The notes: generated by a model not told the origin, from the sequence alone. A stretch of DNA of 64,000 nt from Flavobacterium resistens (GCF_900182645.1 NZ_FXTA01000004.1:186001-250000), one strand, 5' to 3'. Positions 16,856 through 26,370 are shown, numbered from the stretch's first letter. Numbers and translations are program-made.

Positions 16856-19800
16856 TTACCGTTTTAAGCTAAAATGAGATTTGAAAACCTGGTCGATTTG
16901 GTCTTCTTTGTAAAAAACCTGAAACCAATAATCAGAAGAAGGAAGCGGATTTCCGTTGTAATTGCCATCCCAGCCCGGATCTGCAGGACGAAGTTGTTTT
17001 AAAAGCTTGCCATAACGATCAAAAATATTGATGACTGCATCTGGCTGAATGGTAAGATCTGTGATGTTCCAAGTGTCATTATAACCATCATTGTTTGGAG
17101 TGAAAAATTTAGGGTATTTTAGAACATTGGCAAACAAAATCAGATTGTCGCAGTTGCCTTTTTTGTCTTTTATCGTAATTGCGTGTTTTCCGGAATCAAC
17201 ATCTGAAAAAACACTACTCGTTTGAAAATAACCATCGTCTAATTGATATTCATAGACTCCAAAGCCATTTGTTACGGTTACTATAATGTCTATATCATCT
17301 TCAAAAGCATCAGTCACGGTTAGGGTTGCAATTGCCGGACTAGATTTTTCGACCGTTACGGTGGTCGCATTATAACCGCAATCAGCACCAATAATTGAAC
17401 CGATTTTTGTGGGGACGACTGTATAAATTCCTTCTTTAATGGCAGTATAAGAGGGTCCTGTATTTATTTTATCGCCGTTAAAAAACCAGTCAATTGTGTA
17501 TTCATTTGGATTAAGTCCTGAATTCAGTTGCGTTGGCTCAAGTAATGTCCCTGTTAAATAATCGACGCAGATTACGCCATTTTTTATTGTAAAATCTTTT
17601 AAAGGATAAATGGTAATAGTAAAATCATCTTGCGAAACACAATTTTGATTTGTCGCGGCAACAGCATAAATGTACATTTGCTGAGTTGAGTTTATCTGTT
17701 CGCCAGGGTTATAACGGATTCCGGTTGCATTTGGTCCACTATAATAATTTCCAACAGTTAAAGTGGGCAAGGTGTAGCTTTTGCAAACTGCAATATCTGG
17801 AAATGGAGTCAATGTTGGTGTTGAAGAAATAGTTACTGTAAAGCTCTTTTCGCTTGAACAATTTAGGCGAGTCCCAACAGTGGCATAAACATAAATAGTT
17901 TGTGAAGCCGTTAAAATTGTTCCGGCAGGAATAACGGAGCCTTTTCCCTTGGGTTGTGAATAGTAATTGCCTAATTTTAAAGGTGGCAACGTATAATTGT
18001 CGCATGTAGTGATATTGTCAAAAGTCCCAACGTCTATTCCGTTTACATTAATTTTAAAAAAAGTTTCATTGCTGCACTTTGCAAAATCAGGCCATTCGTT
18101 ATAAATATAAATAGTTTGGGTTGTATTTATTATTGTTCCTTCGGCAAGCAGATTTCCTGAACCATAAGGCCCTCCTGAAGCAGAAAAATAGTGTCCGTTT
18201 TTTAATTTAGGAAGCTTGAAATTTGTACAAGTAACTACATCTGTAAAATTGTCAACGAGAGGCAATGGTCTGATTTCGACAACAAAACTATGTTCATTGG
18301 TGCAATCAGTTCCAACCGAAAAAACATAAATTGTCTGTGTTTCTGTAATAACATCTCCAGCGTGTAATGGAGTTCCGCCGCCATTTGTATCCGTAAAATA
18401 ATTACCATTAATCAATGAAGGCAATGTATAACGATCACACTCCAATCTATTATTTGGCATATCAACCAAAGGCAAAGGTTTTATGGTGATTTGATATTTT
18501 AAATCATAAGTACAATTGGGAGAAGTACTTGTAGAGGCAAAATAATATATGGTTTGAGATGTAGTAATAATTGTTCCAGCCGGAATATTTTTGCCCTGAC
18601 CTCCGGGGCTGTCGTAATAACCACCTATTTTAACTGATGGCAGCTCATAACTCCCGCATTGTGTTATGGGGATAAAACGTGACGAATCTATAATATCGAT
18701 TTTGAACGAGTGCTCATTTGTGCATCTTCCATCATTCGAAAAGACATAAACAGTTTGGCTAGATGTTATTCTGTTTCCTGCATTTAAAGGAATTCCTAAA
18801 CCACCAGACTGCGAAAAGTAGTTTCCATTTGTCAAAGGAGGTAGTACATAAGAATCGCAAGTAATTATATTGCTGGGCTGATCTACTAATGGCAAAGGAT
18901 ACACAATAAAAGGTACGGCTATATCAGTGCAGACTGCTCCGTCAATTACGGCATAATAGTAAATAGTTTGACTTGTTGTAAATGATGTTCCACTCGGAAT
19001 AACATTTCCCTTTCCTCCTGGTTCAGTAAAAAAACCACCGGCAACTACAGTCGGAACTATGTATTTTCCGCAGGCTTCTTTTGGAAATTCTAGTTCATAA
19101 ACAAGAGTTACACTAAAAGTGTTTTCATTGGTACAATTGTTTGCGGTTGGTCCGCTGTAAATGTAATAGGCTCCCGATTTTGTAATGACATCTCCTGCAT
19201 TCATTCTTGTTCCTGTGCCATTTGGGCCAGTATAATAAAAGCCAAAATTTATTGGAGGCAGCGTATAACTCTTGCAGGCGATAACGTCAGGAATATCATT
19301 TACTGGCGGAAGTGCATAAATTATTATATTGAAATTTACTGTACGATAACAAAAGGAATTTTGAAGACTTTCGACTCTAACCCAAATTGTTTGCTGTGAC
19401 TGTGATAAAGAAGTATTAAAAGCATCCGGATTTAAAATCGGATTTGTGGCGCTGTTTGCTTCTGCCTGACTTGTATGATAGGTAATCTTATATTCTGATG
19501 GATTTGAACCGCTTAGAATCTGGCTTTCCTGAACAGTCAAATCAACTCTGACCCTTCCGGAATTTGTGTTACAAAAACTCAAATCAGGAGGTTTTGTAAT
19601 GTTGATGGGAGCTGTTACAAGCAATTCAAAGGAAATCAAATTATTGCAAAGCGTATTGTTGTTATTGATAGACACGGCTTTTATATAAATAGTTTGATTA
19701 CCGACGCTTGTAAAAGAATTCAATTGATTTTGAGGAATCACAGGTCCGTTAGCATTGGCCGCAGCCAAACTACTAAAATATAAAAGAGAATATTCTGCGG

Positions 19801-20911
19801 GATTAATGCCTAAAGTATTCAAATTGTTCTGCGTTAAATCATAATTATAAATGCCATTTGTAGTATAACAGGCAATTAAATTTTTGGCAGGTTTAATAAC
19901 CAAATCACTAATCACGACTTCATCTTTTATAATACAGCCCGAAAGTGTAGCCGTAACTCCATATGTTCCCGATTTATTCACAGTCAATGAATTGGTTGTT
20001 TGACCAGAAATTGTGGTACCGTCTAAAGTCCAAACATAATTGTAGTTTCCCACAAGCCCAGATCGTAGCGTGATTGTTTCGCCTTCGCAGATGTTTCTGT
20101 CGGGCCCTAAATCCATAGAAGTCATGAAACTTCCTCCTTTTATGAAAACGGCAGAATCATAACTGCTGTCGTTGTAATCACCAATCGCCAGTTTTATGCT
20201 GTAGGTTCTATTTGGAATTACCGTCGAAGAAGCCGTCAAAACTTTGGTTTCTCCTCTCATATTTATAGCCGATTCTGTTGGATTGTTTACATTATAACGG
20301 CCAAATAAATTGGGATTTGCCGATAAACAGGAAGAATTGTACTGTCCGTCCCTGATATTTTTGACCGAAACTGGCGTTGCTGTTCCGGGAACTACTGCCA
20401 GATTTGTAGAAACTCCAGTTGTCAAATCGGTTAAAATAAAAGCGAATACATCGCTGAAACCACACTGAAATTCACCGTATTCATTAGACGCAAAAAGAAA
20501 ATCAAAGCTAAAATTGCTGGACAAAGGAGTAAAATCAAACTGAATATAATTCACATCTGTAATCGGAACCGTTTGTCCATTACTGTCGCTTATTGTCTGA
20601 AGATCGTTATCACCGGCATCATTCAATTGACTGCTTTCATTGTTGCCAGTATAACTTCCATCTGTATATTTTGCAATTCCATTTCGAATAATAATACCTT
20701 CTGAAATTGGAAAATTCGGATTTGTATTTGTGAATTTGCCAATTCCCTGATGTGATGAAAATTTGAAGTTGTTTTCGTTAGCGCAGGCATTTTGCATTAA
20801 TTCTTCCCGAACCAGTTGAGGTATGCTCAAGGAGATAGTGTCCACTATGATCCCCTGTGAAAAAGATATAGTCGAATAAAATAATAAAAATAGAAATAGA
20901 GATGTTCTCAT
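16856..20911 (-). CDS. Large T9SS type B adhesin-like protein with eight repeats
   Basis: This 1351-aa exported protein starts with the signal peptide MRTSLFLFLLFYSTISFSQ. The ATG at 20911 was chosen because the upstream extension is not signal-like. An N-terminal choice-of-anchor L-like domain follows (FASNEYGEFQCGFSDVFAFIL and LAIGDYNDSSYDSAVF), then an Ig-like module. Between about residues 535 and 1110 there are eight copies of a ~65-75-aa unit with the pattern C-x2-Y-x-LP, GNYY or similar, an AGT-like turn, SQTIYVYA and a second Cys. The C terminus has the type B sorting signal (FFTPNNDGYNDTW, then INIFDRYGKLL and GWDGNYNG). Such proteins are exported by T9SS and attached at the surface, like SprB-type gliding adhesins. 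Binding target unknown. Confidence 0.9.
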   Translation of the reverse strand: MRTSLFLFLLFYSTISFSQGIIVDTISLSIPQLVREELMQNACANENNFKFSSHQGIGKFTNTNPNFPISEGIIIRNGIAKYTDGSYTGNNESSQLNDAGDNDLQTISDSNGQTVPITDVNYIQFDFTPLSSNFSFDFLFASNEYGEFQCGFSDVFAFILTDLTTGVSTNLAVVPGTATPVSVKNIRDGQYNSSCLSANPNLFGRYNVNNPTESAINMRGETKVLTASSTVIPNRTYSIKLAIGDYNDSSYDSAVFIKGGSFMTSMDLGPDRNICEGETITLRSGLVGNYNYVWTLDGTTISGQTTNSLTVNKSGTYGVTATLSGCIIKDEVVISDLVIKPAKNLIACYTTNGIYNYDLTQNNLNTLGINPAEYSLLYFSSLAAANANGPVIPQNQLNSFTSVGNQTIYIKAVSINNNNTLCNNLISFELLVTAPINITKPPDLSFCNTNSGRVRVDLTVQESQILSGSNPSEYKITYHTSQAEANSATNPILNPDAFNTSLSQSQQTIWVRVESLQNSFCYRTVNFNIIIYALPPVNDIPDVIACKSYTLPPINFGFYYTGPNGTGTRMNAGDVITKSGAYYIYSGPTANNCTNENTFSVTLVYELEFPKEACGKYIVPTVVAGGFFTEPGGKGNVIPSGTSFTTSQTIYYYAVIDGAVCTDIAVPFIVYPLPLVDQPSNIITCDSYVLPPLTNGNYFSQSGGLGIPLNAGNRITSSQTVYVFSNDGRCTNEHSFKIDIIDSSRFIPITQCGSYELPSVKIGGYYDSPGGQGKNIPAGTIITTSQTIYYFASTSTSPNCTYDLKYQITIKPLPLVDMPNNRLECDRYTLPSLINGNYFTDTNGGGTPLHAGDVITETQTIYVFSVGTDCTNEHSFVVEIRPLPLVDNFTDVVTCTNFKLPKLKNGHYFSASGGPYGSGNLLAEGTIINTTQTIYIYNEWPDFAKCSNETFFKINVNGIDVGTFDNITTCDNYTLPPLKLGNYYSQPKGKGSVIPAGTILTASQTIYVYATVGTRLNCSSEKSFTVTISSTPTLTPFPDIAVCKSYTLPTLTVGNYYSGPNATGIRYNPGEQINSTQQMYIYAVAATNQNCVSQDDFTITIYPLKDFTIKNGVICVDYLTGTLLEPTQLNSGLNPNEYTIDWFFNGDKINTGPSYTAIKEGIYTVVPTKIGSIIGADCGYNATTVTVEKSSPAIATLTVTDAFEDDIDIIVTVTNGFGVYEYQLDDGYFQTSSVFSDVDSGKHAITIKDKKGNCDNLILFANVLKYPKFFTPNNDGYNDTWNITDLTIQPDAVINIFDRYGKLLKQLRPADPGWDGNYNGNPLPSSDYWFQVFYKEDQIDQVFKSHFSLKR

Positions 20912-21093
20912 AATTCTGATTTTATTGACTGAGGGGACGTAAAGGTACAAATGATTTTTATTTAATTTAATGAAAATCAATAATTTAAGATGTTTTCGAT
21001 TTGAGATTTTATTTTTGAGCTAAATTTAATTTTGTGATTTTTTAAAAATGATTAAGGCAGTTTAAAAAGAAAATTAAAAGTTTTTTTTCCTGC

Positions 21094-21109
21094 TGACAAA
21101 CTGTTGTCA
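21094..21109. promoter_or_regulatory. Candidate operator upstream of the DinB pair
   Basis: TGACAA-ACTG-TTGTCA is a perfect 6-bp inverted repeat, with GCTG/CAGC words just outside. It ends 11 bp before the TACTTTTG box and covers the -33 region. A binding site for the nearby WYL regulator is an inference. Confidence 0.5.
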
Positions 21110-21120
21110 CCAGCCCATTT

Positions 21121-21128
21121 TACTTTTG
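21121..21128 (+). promoter_or_regulatory. -7 box of the DinB-like pair
   Basis: TACTTTTG matches TAnnTTTG and lies 29 bp before the ATG of the first DinB-like gene. Confidence 0.6.
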
Positions 21129-21157
21129 AAGTATCAAAACTTTAAAACCTTAAAATC

Positions 21158-21637
21158 ATGAAAACATTAGAAGCACAAGTAATTACTTCAGAAGATTTGT
21201 TGAAACACTGGCAAGGACATCGTGCATTGACGCGTCGTTTAATTGAGATTTTTCCAGAGAAAGATTTCTTCGAATTTTCGATTGGCGGAATGCGCCCTTT
21301 CGCAAAATTAGTTGACGAACTTTTAGCAATTGCGGCTCCGGCTCTTAAAGGAATTGTAAACCGTAAAAGCGGGCCTTATACTGAAGCAGAAGAAAAACTG
21401 ATTTTTAAAGCGCAGTATCTTGAAAAATGGGATGAAGCGACAGCAGAAATCAACAAATATTGGGAACAATTATCTGTAGAAGATTTTAGCGAAACCTTTA
21501 ATCTTTTCGGACAATATGAATTCCCGATCATCCAGAATATTTTATATTTTATTGATAATGAAGTGCATCACCGTGGGCAGGCTTATGTTTATTTAAGAGC
21601 CTTAAATATCGAACCTCCATTTTTTTGGGAAAGATAA
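21158..21637 (+). CDS. DinB family protein
   Basis: This 159-aa four-helix-bundle protein of the DinB/YfiT-like putative metalloenzyme superfamily carries the typical C-terminal metal-binding motif NEVHHRGQAYVYLR (H-x3-H or HHRGQ type). An N-terminal HWQGHR may supply another His ligand. Members are often thiol-dependent transferases or of unknown substrate; the name comes from a DNA-damage-inducible Bacillus gene. It is the first gene of a pair, 40 bp before a second DinB-like gene. A palindrome at 21094-21109 sits over its promoter, and a WYL regulator gene converges from the other side. Confidence 0.85.
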   Translation: MKTLEAQVITSEDLLKHWQGHRALTRRLIEIFPEKDFFEFSIGGMRPFAKLVDELLAIAAPALKGIVNRKSGPYTEAEEKLIFKAQYLEKWDEATAEINKYWEQLSVEDFSETFNLFGQYEFPIIQNILYFIDNEVHHRGQAYVYLRALNIEPPFFWER

Positions 21638-21677
21638 TTAGACAAAATTGTAACTTTATTGAATAAATCTAAAATTA

Positions 21678-22184
21678 ATGGCTATGAGCTTAAAAAAGAT
21701 AATGACCAATTATGCAGATTATAATTTATGGGTAAACCAGCAATTTGTGAATTGGCTTTCGCCGAAATCAGATGAATTGTTGTATGCAGAAGTACCTTCG
21801 AGTTTTTCAACCATTGTAAAAACACTAGATCATATTTGGTCTACCGAAGAATATTGGTTTTCTGTTATTTCTGAAAATGATATGTCACACAAGAAACCAG
21901 AAAATGAATTATCAAAAGAAGAAATCTTCGCAGGCTTATTAAATTCATCTACAAAATTGAAACATCTGATCAATTCATTGTCTGAGGAAGATTTAGCGAG
22001 AGAAGTTAAAATCATTAATCCGTGGTTTGAATGCGAACTGCCAATTGCTGATTATTTGCTTCAGGTTATCAATCATGGAACTTATCACCGTGGACAAATT
22101 GTAACTATTGGCAGAAATGTTGGCATAACCGACGCTTCAAATACAGATTATAATTTTTATAATGTTGTAAAAAATCAGAAATAA
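21678..22184 (+). CDS. DinB family protein (second of pair)
   Basis: This 168-aa DinB-fold protein has the motif NHGTYHRGQIVTIGR near the C terminus and an upstream His in KTLDHIWSTEEYW, which together form the usual three-His metal site. It is only distantly similar to the preceding DinB-like protein, so the pair is not a recent duplication. The start may be ATG 21678 or the third codon (ATG 21684); both are compatible. Probably cotranscribed with the first gene, ending at the hairpin 22190-22230. Substrate unknown. Confidence 0.85.
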   Translation: MAMSLKKIMTNYADYNLWVNQQFVNWLSPKSDELLYAEVPSSFSTIVKTLDHIWSTEEYWFSVISENDMSHKKPENELSKEEIFAGLLNSSTKLKHLINSLSEEDLAREVKIINPWFECELPIADYLLQVINHGTYHRGQIVTIGRNVGITDASNTDYNFYNVVKNQK

Positions 22185-22189
22185 AAATT

Positions 22190-22230
22190 AAAAAACTCCT
22201 AATGCAACTTAGTTTCTTTAGGAGTTTTTT
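22190..22230. terminator. Bidirectional terminator
   Basis: A 13-bp stem (22190-22202 with 22218-22230) has A and T tracts on the two flanks and lies between the convergent DinB-like and WYL genes. Confidence 0.88.
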
Positions 22231-22231
22231 T

Positions 22232-23194
22232 CTATAAAAGCCTTTGTTTGTTGATTTCTAGCAATTCCAAAGTTCTAGTTTTTAGACTTTCTGGTTCAAG
22301 GATTGTGGCATAATCGCCAAACATCAAAAACCAGCGCGGAAAACCTTCTTCCACACTTCGGGACATAAAAGTCATTTCAATTTGATCGCCTATTTCCTTT
22401 TCAGAAACAAAACCATGATATTTGCGTTCTGTTGCCAAATGTCTTGCAATTTTCTTCTCTACTAAAATTCTCACTTTTGTTGTTGGACAGTTTTCTGTTT
22501 TGGTTAAATACGTTTCCAAAGCATCATGTTCAATCGTAAAGTCAAATTCCGTTTTTTTAATTTCCTGAATCCGGTCGGTTCTAAATTGACGATAATCCTG
22601 ACGCAAATGGCAATATCCTAGAAAATACCAATTATTATTGTCGTGAAAAACGCCGACAGGTTCTATGTTTCTTTGTGTAGTTTCATCAGTTTCATACGTT
22701 TTATATGAAAGCAAAATTTGCTTTTTCTCTGCAATACCTTCAAAAAGTAGCGATAAAGTATTGGGAGAATTATCATTAAACATGGGTTGTTCAATTGTCT
22801 GCATGACAACTCGCGATTCGATATTCGAAAGATAATCTTTGTCAGTGCTTCTTAAAACCGATTTCAATTTATACATCGCCGAAGCATAATGGCTTCCCAA
22901 AGACGGATCGGTAAATTTTTGCATTAATTTCTCGGCAGCAATAAAACTGCTTACTTCTTCGCGAGTGAACATTACCGGTGGTAATCTGTAACCGTCCATT
23001 AAAGCATAACCAACTCCAGCTTCACTGTAAATAGGAACTCCAGACGCTTCAAGTGTTCGAATGTCTCTGTAAATCGTTCTCAGACTACAATCAAAACGAT
23101 CTGCTAATTCCTGTGCTTTTACAATTTTTTTAGATTGTAATTGGATAAGGATGGCAACAATTCGGTCAAATCGTTTTGGGGTTTCGTCGAGCAT
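22232..23194 (-). CDS. WYL-domain transcriptional regulator (YafY/DeoR-like HTH)
   Basis: This 320-aa regulator has an N-terminal HTH_11 domain (residues ~7-65, with LADRFDCSLRTIYRDIRTLEASGVPI) and a WYL domain (about 140-225, with NNWYFLGYCHLRQDYRQFRTDRI). A WCX-type C-terminal extension follows. WYL proteins bind ligands or nucleic acids and control genes for DNA repair, phage defence and metabolism. It converges on the two DinB-like genes, an arrangement that suggests it controls them, possibly through the palindrome at 21094-21109. The ATG at 23194 lies ~28 bp after a TAACTTTG box. No defence genes are adjacent. Confidence 0.9.
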   Translation of the reverse strand: MLDETPKRFDRIVAILIQLQSKKIVKAQELADRFDCSLRTIYRDIRTLEASGVPIYSEAGVGYALMDGYRLPPVMFTREEVSSFIAAEKLMQKFTDPSLGSHYASAMYKLKSVLRSTDKDYLSNIESRVVMQTIEQPMFNDNSPNTLSLLFEGIAEKKQILLSYKTYETDETTQRNIEPVGVFHDNNNWYFLGYCHLRQDYRQFRTDRIQEIKKTEFDFTIEHDALETYLTKTENCPTTKVRILVEKKIARHLATERKYHGFVSEKEIGDQIEMTFMSRSVEEGFPRWFLMFGDYATILEPESLKTRTLELLEINKQRLL

Positions 23195-23221
23195 TTTTTT
23201 TCTTTTGAAGTTTCAGAGGTT

Positions 23222-23229
23222 CAAAGTTA
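23222..23229 (-). promoter_or_regulatory. WYL regulator promoter -7 box
   Basis: The minus strand reads TAACTTTG, 27 bp before the ATG. Confidence 0.55.
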
Positions 23230-23377
23230 CAAAGGTTAAAGGTTTTGAGGAATAAAAAAGCTGTTCCAAATTGAGACAGTTTTGAAATATCAGGAACTAT
23301 CTTGTTAATTATTTTTATTCCCTTTAGTAGCTGATTTAAAAAAAGATGTATTTTTAACGCAACTAAAAACAGACCAA

Positions 23378-23896
23378 ATGCAGACTGATTTTTCGTATGC
23401 GAAGCAAGAAGAAATTAAAAAAAAGCTTCGTGCTGGAACTTTTGATGCGAATCAGGAACTGATTGATTTAATTCGGTTAGGTTATGATCCTGTTACAGCG
23501 AAAGAACTTTTAACAAAAGTAATCAAAAGCCATAAAGATGATCTTTATGAAGAAACTAAAGAAGCCAAAGCAACTGAAGAAAGAAGCAATGTTGCTTTTG
23601 GTGCTGTGGTTATGATTACAACTTTCTTGGGTATGTTTGGTGGAAATGATGGTTTGGTAATTGTAATATCTGTCATGGTTGCTTGTTTTTGTGGGTACTA
23701 TGGGAATCAGGATAATCCAATTCCTGGAATGGTTGGTTATGCTATAGCTGCTGTGATTATGCCTTTTGCCTGCGGTTTCTATTTTAAAGGAAGAAGTACT
23801 ATTTTGAATTTAGAAATTCTTATTCCGTTATTGTTTTCTTTCGGCCCGGGTTTATTGATTAAATATATTTTATCCCAAATTTTACCTTCAGACTAA
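23378..23896 (+). CDS. Membrane protein of unknown function
   Basis: I do not recognise this 172-aa protein. Residues 1-70 are soluble, charged and probably helical (an EEIKKKLRAGTFDANQELIDLI-like stretch). They are followed by about four hydrophobic segments between residues 73 and 168 (VAFGAVVMITTFLGMFGG; VIVISVMVACFCGYYG; AIAAVIMPFACGFYF; ILIPLLFSFGPGLLIKYIL). The start is ATG 23378. The next gene begins 16 bp after the stop and also encodes a membrane protein, so the two are probably one operon ending at the hairpin 24412-24445. Confidence 0.75.
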   Translation: MQTDFSYAKQEEIKKKLRAGTFDANQELIDLIRLGYDPVTAKELLTKVIKSHKDDLYEETKEAKATEERSNVAFGAVVMITTFLGMFGGNDGLVIVISVMVACFCGYYGNQDNPIPGMVGYAIAAVIMPFACGFYFKGRSTILNLEILIPLLFSFGPGLLIKYILSQILPSD

Positions 23897-23912
23897 TTTA
23901 AAAACTAAATTT

Positions 23913-24407
23913 ATGATTGAAAATTACTCTTTTAATGAACATTATAAAAGATTCGAACCGCACGAAACTAAATGTACCTACTGCGAACGAGATCATATGA
24001 AAAGCATGACCGAGTGCTATTTTGTACCGCTTTTTGTAGAAGCAGACAGAACTAATATTATCGTATACCGATCAGTTAAATATTCTAAAATTTTAATCGG
24101 AATTCCAAGATGTTCTTCTTGTAAAACAATTCATGAAAAATCAACTTCGAAGTCACAGTTGATAACAGGAATTGCTATTGTGGCGGCAATTTCTCTTTTG
24201 GTTTATAACTTCATGCTGCTTAATCCGTTTGTTGTAGTGGGAGGAATTTTTGCAATGATTTTTGGAGGAATTTATGGATCAAAGAAAATGACAGAGTCTT
24301 TTGTTGTCGGACATGATATTTATACACTGGAAGATGGAGCGGAAAGAAACGAAGTCGTTCGGGACTTAATTATAGCAGGTTGGTCTTTTACGCAGCCTTC
24401 AGCATAA
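23913..24407 (+). CDS. Membrane protein with N-terminal Cys-pair (zinc-ribbon-like) domain
   Basis: I do not recognise this 164-aa protein. The first ~80 residues contain CTYC, a single Cys in TECYF, and CSSC (GIPRCSSCKTIHEK). This looks like a small zinc ribbon or treble-clef fold. Two hydrophobic segments follow at about residues 88-107 (LITGIAIVAAISLLVY) and 110-130 (NPFVVVGGIFAMIFGGIYG). The hydrophilic C-terminal tail (DGAERNEVVRDLIIAGW) would face the cytoplasm. It is the second gene of a two-gene operon with the preceding membrane protein; the two may act together, but function is unknown. Confidence 0.75.
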   Translation: MIENYSFNEHYKRFEPHETKCTYCERDHMKSMTECYFVPLFVEADRTNIIVYRSVKYSKILIGIPRCSSCKTIHEKSTSKSQLITGIAIVAAISLLVYNFMLLNPFVVVGGIFAMIFGGIYGSKKMTESFVVGHDIYTLEDGAERNEVVRDLIIAGWSFTQPSA

Positions 24408-24411
24408 AAAC

Positions 24412-24445
24412 AAAAAACCCGATAACGAAAGTTATCGGGTTTTTT
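24412..24445. terminator. Bidirectional terminator with GAAA loop
   Basis: A perfect 15-bp stem (24412-24426 with 24431-24445) is closed by a GAAA tetraloop and lies between the membrane-protein operon and lepA. Confidence 0.93.
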
Positions 24446-24483
24446 CTATAATCTTGTTTCTTGATTCTTTCTTCTAAAAAAAC

Positions 24484-26280
24484 TTAGTCGTTAAGTTTCA
24501 AAACAGCCATAAACGCCTCTTGCGGAATCTCAACGTTTCCTACCTGACGCATACGTTTTTTACCTTTTTTCTGTTTTTCAAGAAGTTTACGCTTACGCGA
24601 AATATCTCCACCATAACATTTTGCGGTAACGTCTTTACGAAGTGCTTTAATCGTTTCACGAGCAATAATTTTTGCACCAATTGCAGCCTGAATCGGAATG
24701 TCAAATTGCTGTCTTGGGATTAACTCGCGTAATTTCTCGGTCATTTTTTTACCGATGTTATACGCGTTATCTTCGTGAATCAATGCAGAAAGTGCATCAA
24801 CTGTTTGTGCATTCAAAAGAACGTCCAATTTAACTAATTTCGAAGTTCTCATTCCGATTGGAGAGTAGTCAAAAGAAGCATAACCTTTTGAAACTGTTTT
24901 TAAACGATCGTAAAAATCGAATACAATTTCCGCCAATGGCATATCGAAATTTAATTCAACACGTTCTGTCGTTAAGTATGTTTGGTTGGTAATTAAACCA
25001 CGTTTTTCGATACATAAACTCATTACGTTTCCAACGAAGTCAGATTTAGTAATGATAGTTGCTTTGATAAACGGCTCTTCAACTCTGTCTAGTTTTGAAG
25101 GTTCCGGTAAATCAGAAGGGTTATTTACAACTAATGGCGTTTCTGGATGTTTTTTGGTGTAAGCTAAATACGAAACGTTAGGAACTGTAGTAATTACAGT
25201 CATGTCGAACTCACGCTCTAAACGTTCCTGGATAATTTCCATGTGAAGCATTCCTAAGAATCCGCAACGGAAACCAAATCCTAATGCCGCAGAACTTTCA
25301 GGAGCAAAAACCAACGAAGCATCATTCAATTGTAATTTCTCCATTGATGAACGCAAATCTTCGTAATCTTCAGTATCAACTGGATAAATTCCGGCAAAAA
25401 CCATTGGTTTTACATCCTCAAAACCAGTAATCATATTCGTAGTCGGCACTTTTGCATCTGTAATTGTATCACCAACTTTTACTTCGCGTGCTTCTTTAAT
25501 TCCTGAAATTAAATATCCAACATCTCCCGCAGAAACCACATTTTTAGGAACCTGATTTAATTTTAAAGTTCCAATTTCGTCAGCAAAATATTCATTGTCC
25601 GTAGCCATGAATTTAATTTTTTGCCCTTTTTTGATTTCACCATTTACAACTCTAAAAATTACTTCGATTCCACGAAACGGATTGTAAACCGAGTCAAAAA
25701 TCAAAGCCTGCAATGGTTCATCAGGATTTCCTTTTGGAGCTGGAATTTTTTCGATAATGGCTGCCAAAATATTTTCAACACCAAAACCTGTTTTTCCAGA
25801 GGCGTGAATAATATCTTCTAATTTACATCCAAGCAAATCAATAATATCATCACTAACTTCTTCTGGATTTGCACTTGGCAAATCGACTTTATTCAAAACC
25901 GGAATAATTTCCAAGTCATTTTCTAAGGCCAAATATAAGTTCGAAATAGTTTGTGCCTGAATACTTTGTGCAGCATCAACAATCAAAAGCGCACCTTCGC
26001 AGGCAGCAATAGATCGTGAAACTTCGTATGAAAAGTCAACGTGACCAGGAGTGTCAATTAGATTTAAAATATATTCTTCCCCTTTGTAGGTATATTCCAT
26101 TTGTATGGCGTGACTTTTTATGGTAATTCCACGCTCGCGCTCCAGATCCATGTTGTCAAGCAATTGTGCTTTTTCTTCACGAGCTGTAACGGTTTGTGTA
26201 GCGCCCAATAATCGGTCTGCCAGTGTACTTTTACCGTGGTCAATGTGTGCAATAATGCAAAAGTTACGTATCTTCTTCAT
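24484..26280 (-). CDS. lepA: Elongation factor 4 (LepA)
   Basis: This 598-aa translational GTPase back-translocates or remodels stalled ribosomes. The G domain motifs are clear: AHIDHGKSTL (P loop), DTPGHVDF (G3) and NKVDLPSA (G4). The N-terminal RERGITIKS switch is present. The LepA-specific C-terminal domain (GGDISRKRKLLEKQKKGKKRMRQVG) confirms it is EF4 and not EF-G. Length is normal for the family. It is monocistronic, with a TATCTTTG promoter box ~90 bp upstream of the ATG and a shared terminator downstream. No protease or lepB neighbour is present, unlike in enterobacteria. Confidence 0.98.
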   Translation of the reverse strand: MKKIRNFCIIAHIDHGKSTLADRLLGATQTVTAREEKAQLLDNMDLERERGITIKSHAIQMEYTYKGEEYILNLIDTPGHVDFSYEVSRSIAACEGALLIVDAAQSIQAQTISNLYLALENDLEIIPVLNKVDLPSANPEEVSDDIIDLLGCKLEDIIHASGKTGFGVENILAAIIEKIPAPKGNPDEPLQALIFDSVYNPFRGIEVIFRVVNGEIKKGQKIKFMATDNEYFADEIGTLKLNQVPKNVVSAGDVGYLISGIKEAREVKVGDTITDAKVPTTNMITGFEDVKPMVFAGIYPVDTEDYEDLRSSMEKLQLNDASLVFAPESSAALGFGFRCGFLGMLHMEIIQERLEREFDMTVITTVPNVSYLAYTKKHPETPLVVNNPSDLPEPSKLDRVEEPFIKATIITKSDFVGNVMSLCIEKRGLITNQTYLTTERVELNFDMPLAEIVFDFYDRLKTVSKGYASFDYSPIGMRTSKLVKLDVLLNAQTVDALSALIHEDNAYNIGKKMTEKLRELIPRQQFDIPIQAAIGAKIIARETIKALRKDVTAKCYGGDISRKRKLLEKQKKGKKRMRQVGNVEIPQEAFMAVLKLND

Positions 26281-26370
26281 TTTAATATATCAGTTCTCTA
26301 ATCGAGTTTAAGTCTTTTTCTGGGTATAAATTGCACTGCAGCAATTGCTTTAGAGCATGTTATTAAGGCG

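Noticed and set aside
21158..23194. DinB pair plus WYL regulator as an anti-phage defence island.
   Set aside because: WYL regulators can control defence genes, but no nuclease, helicase, methylase or other defence gene is present.
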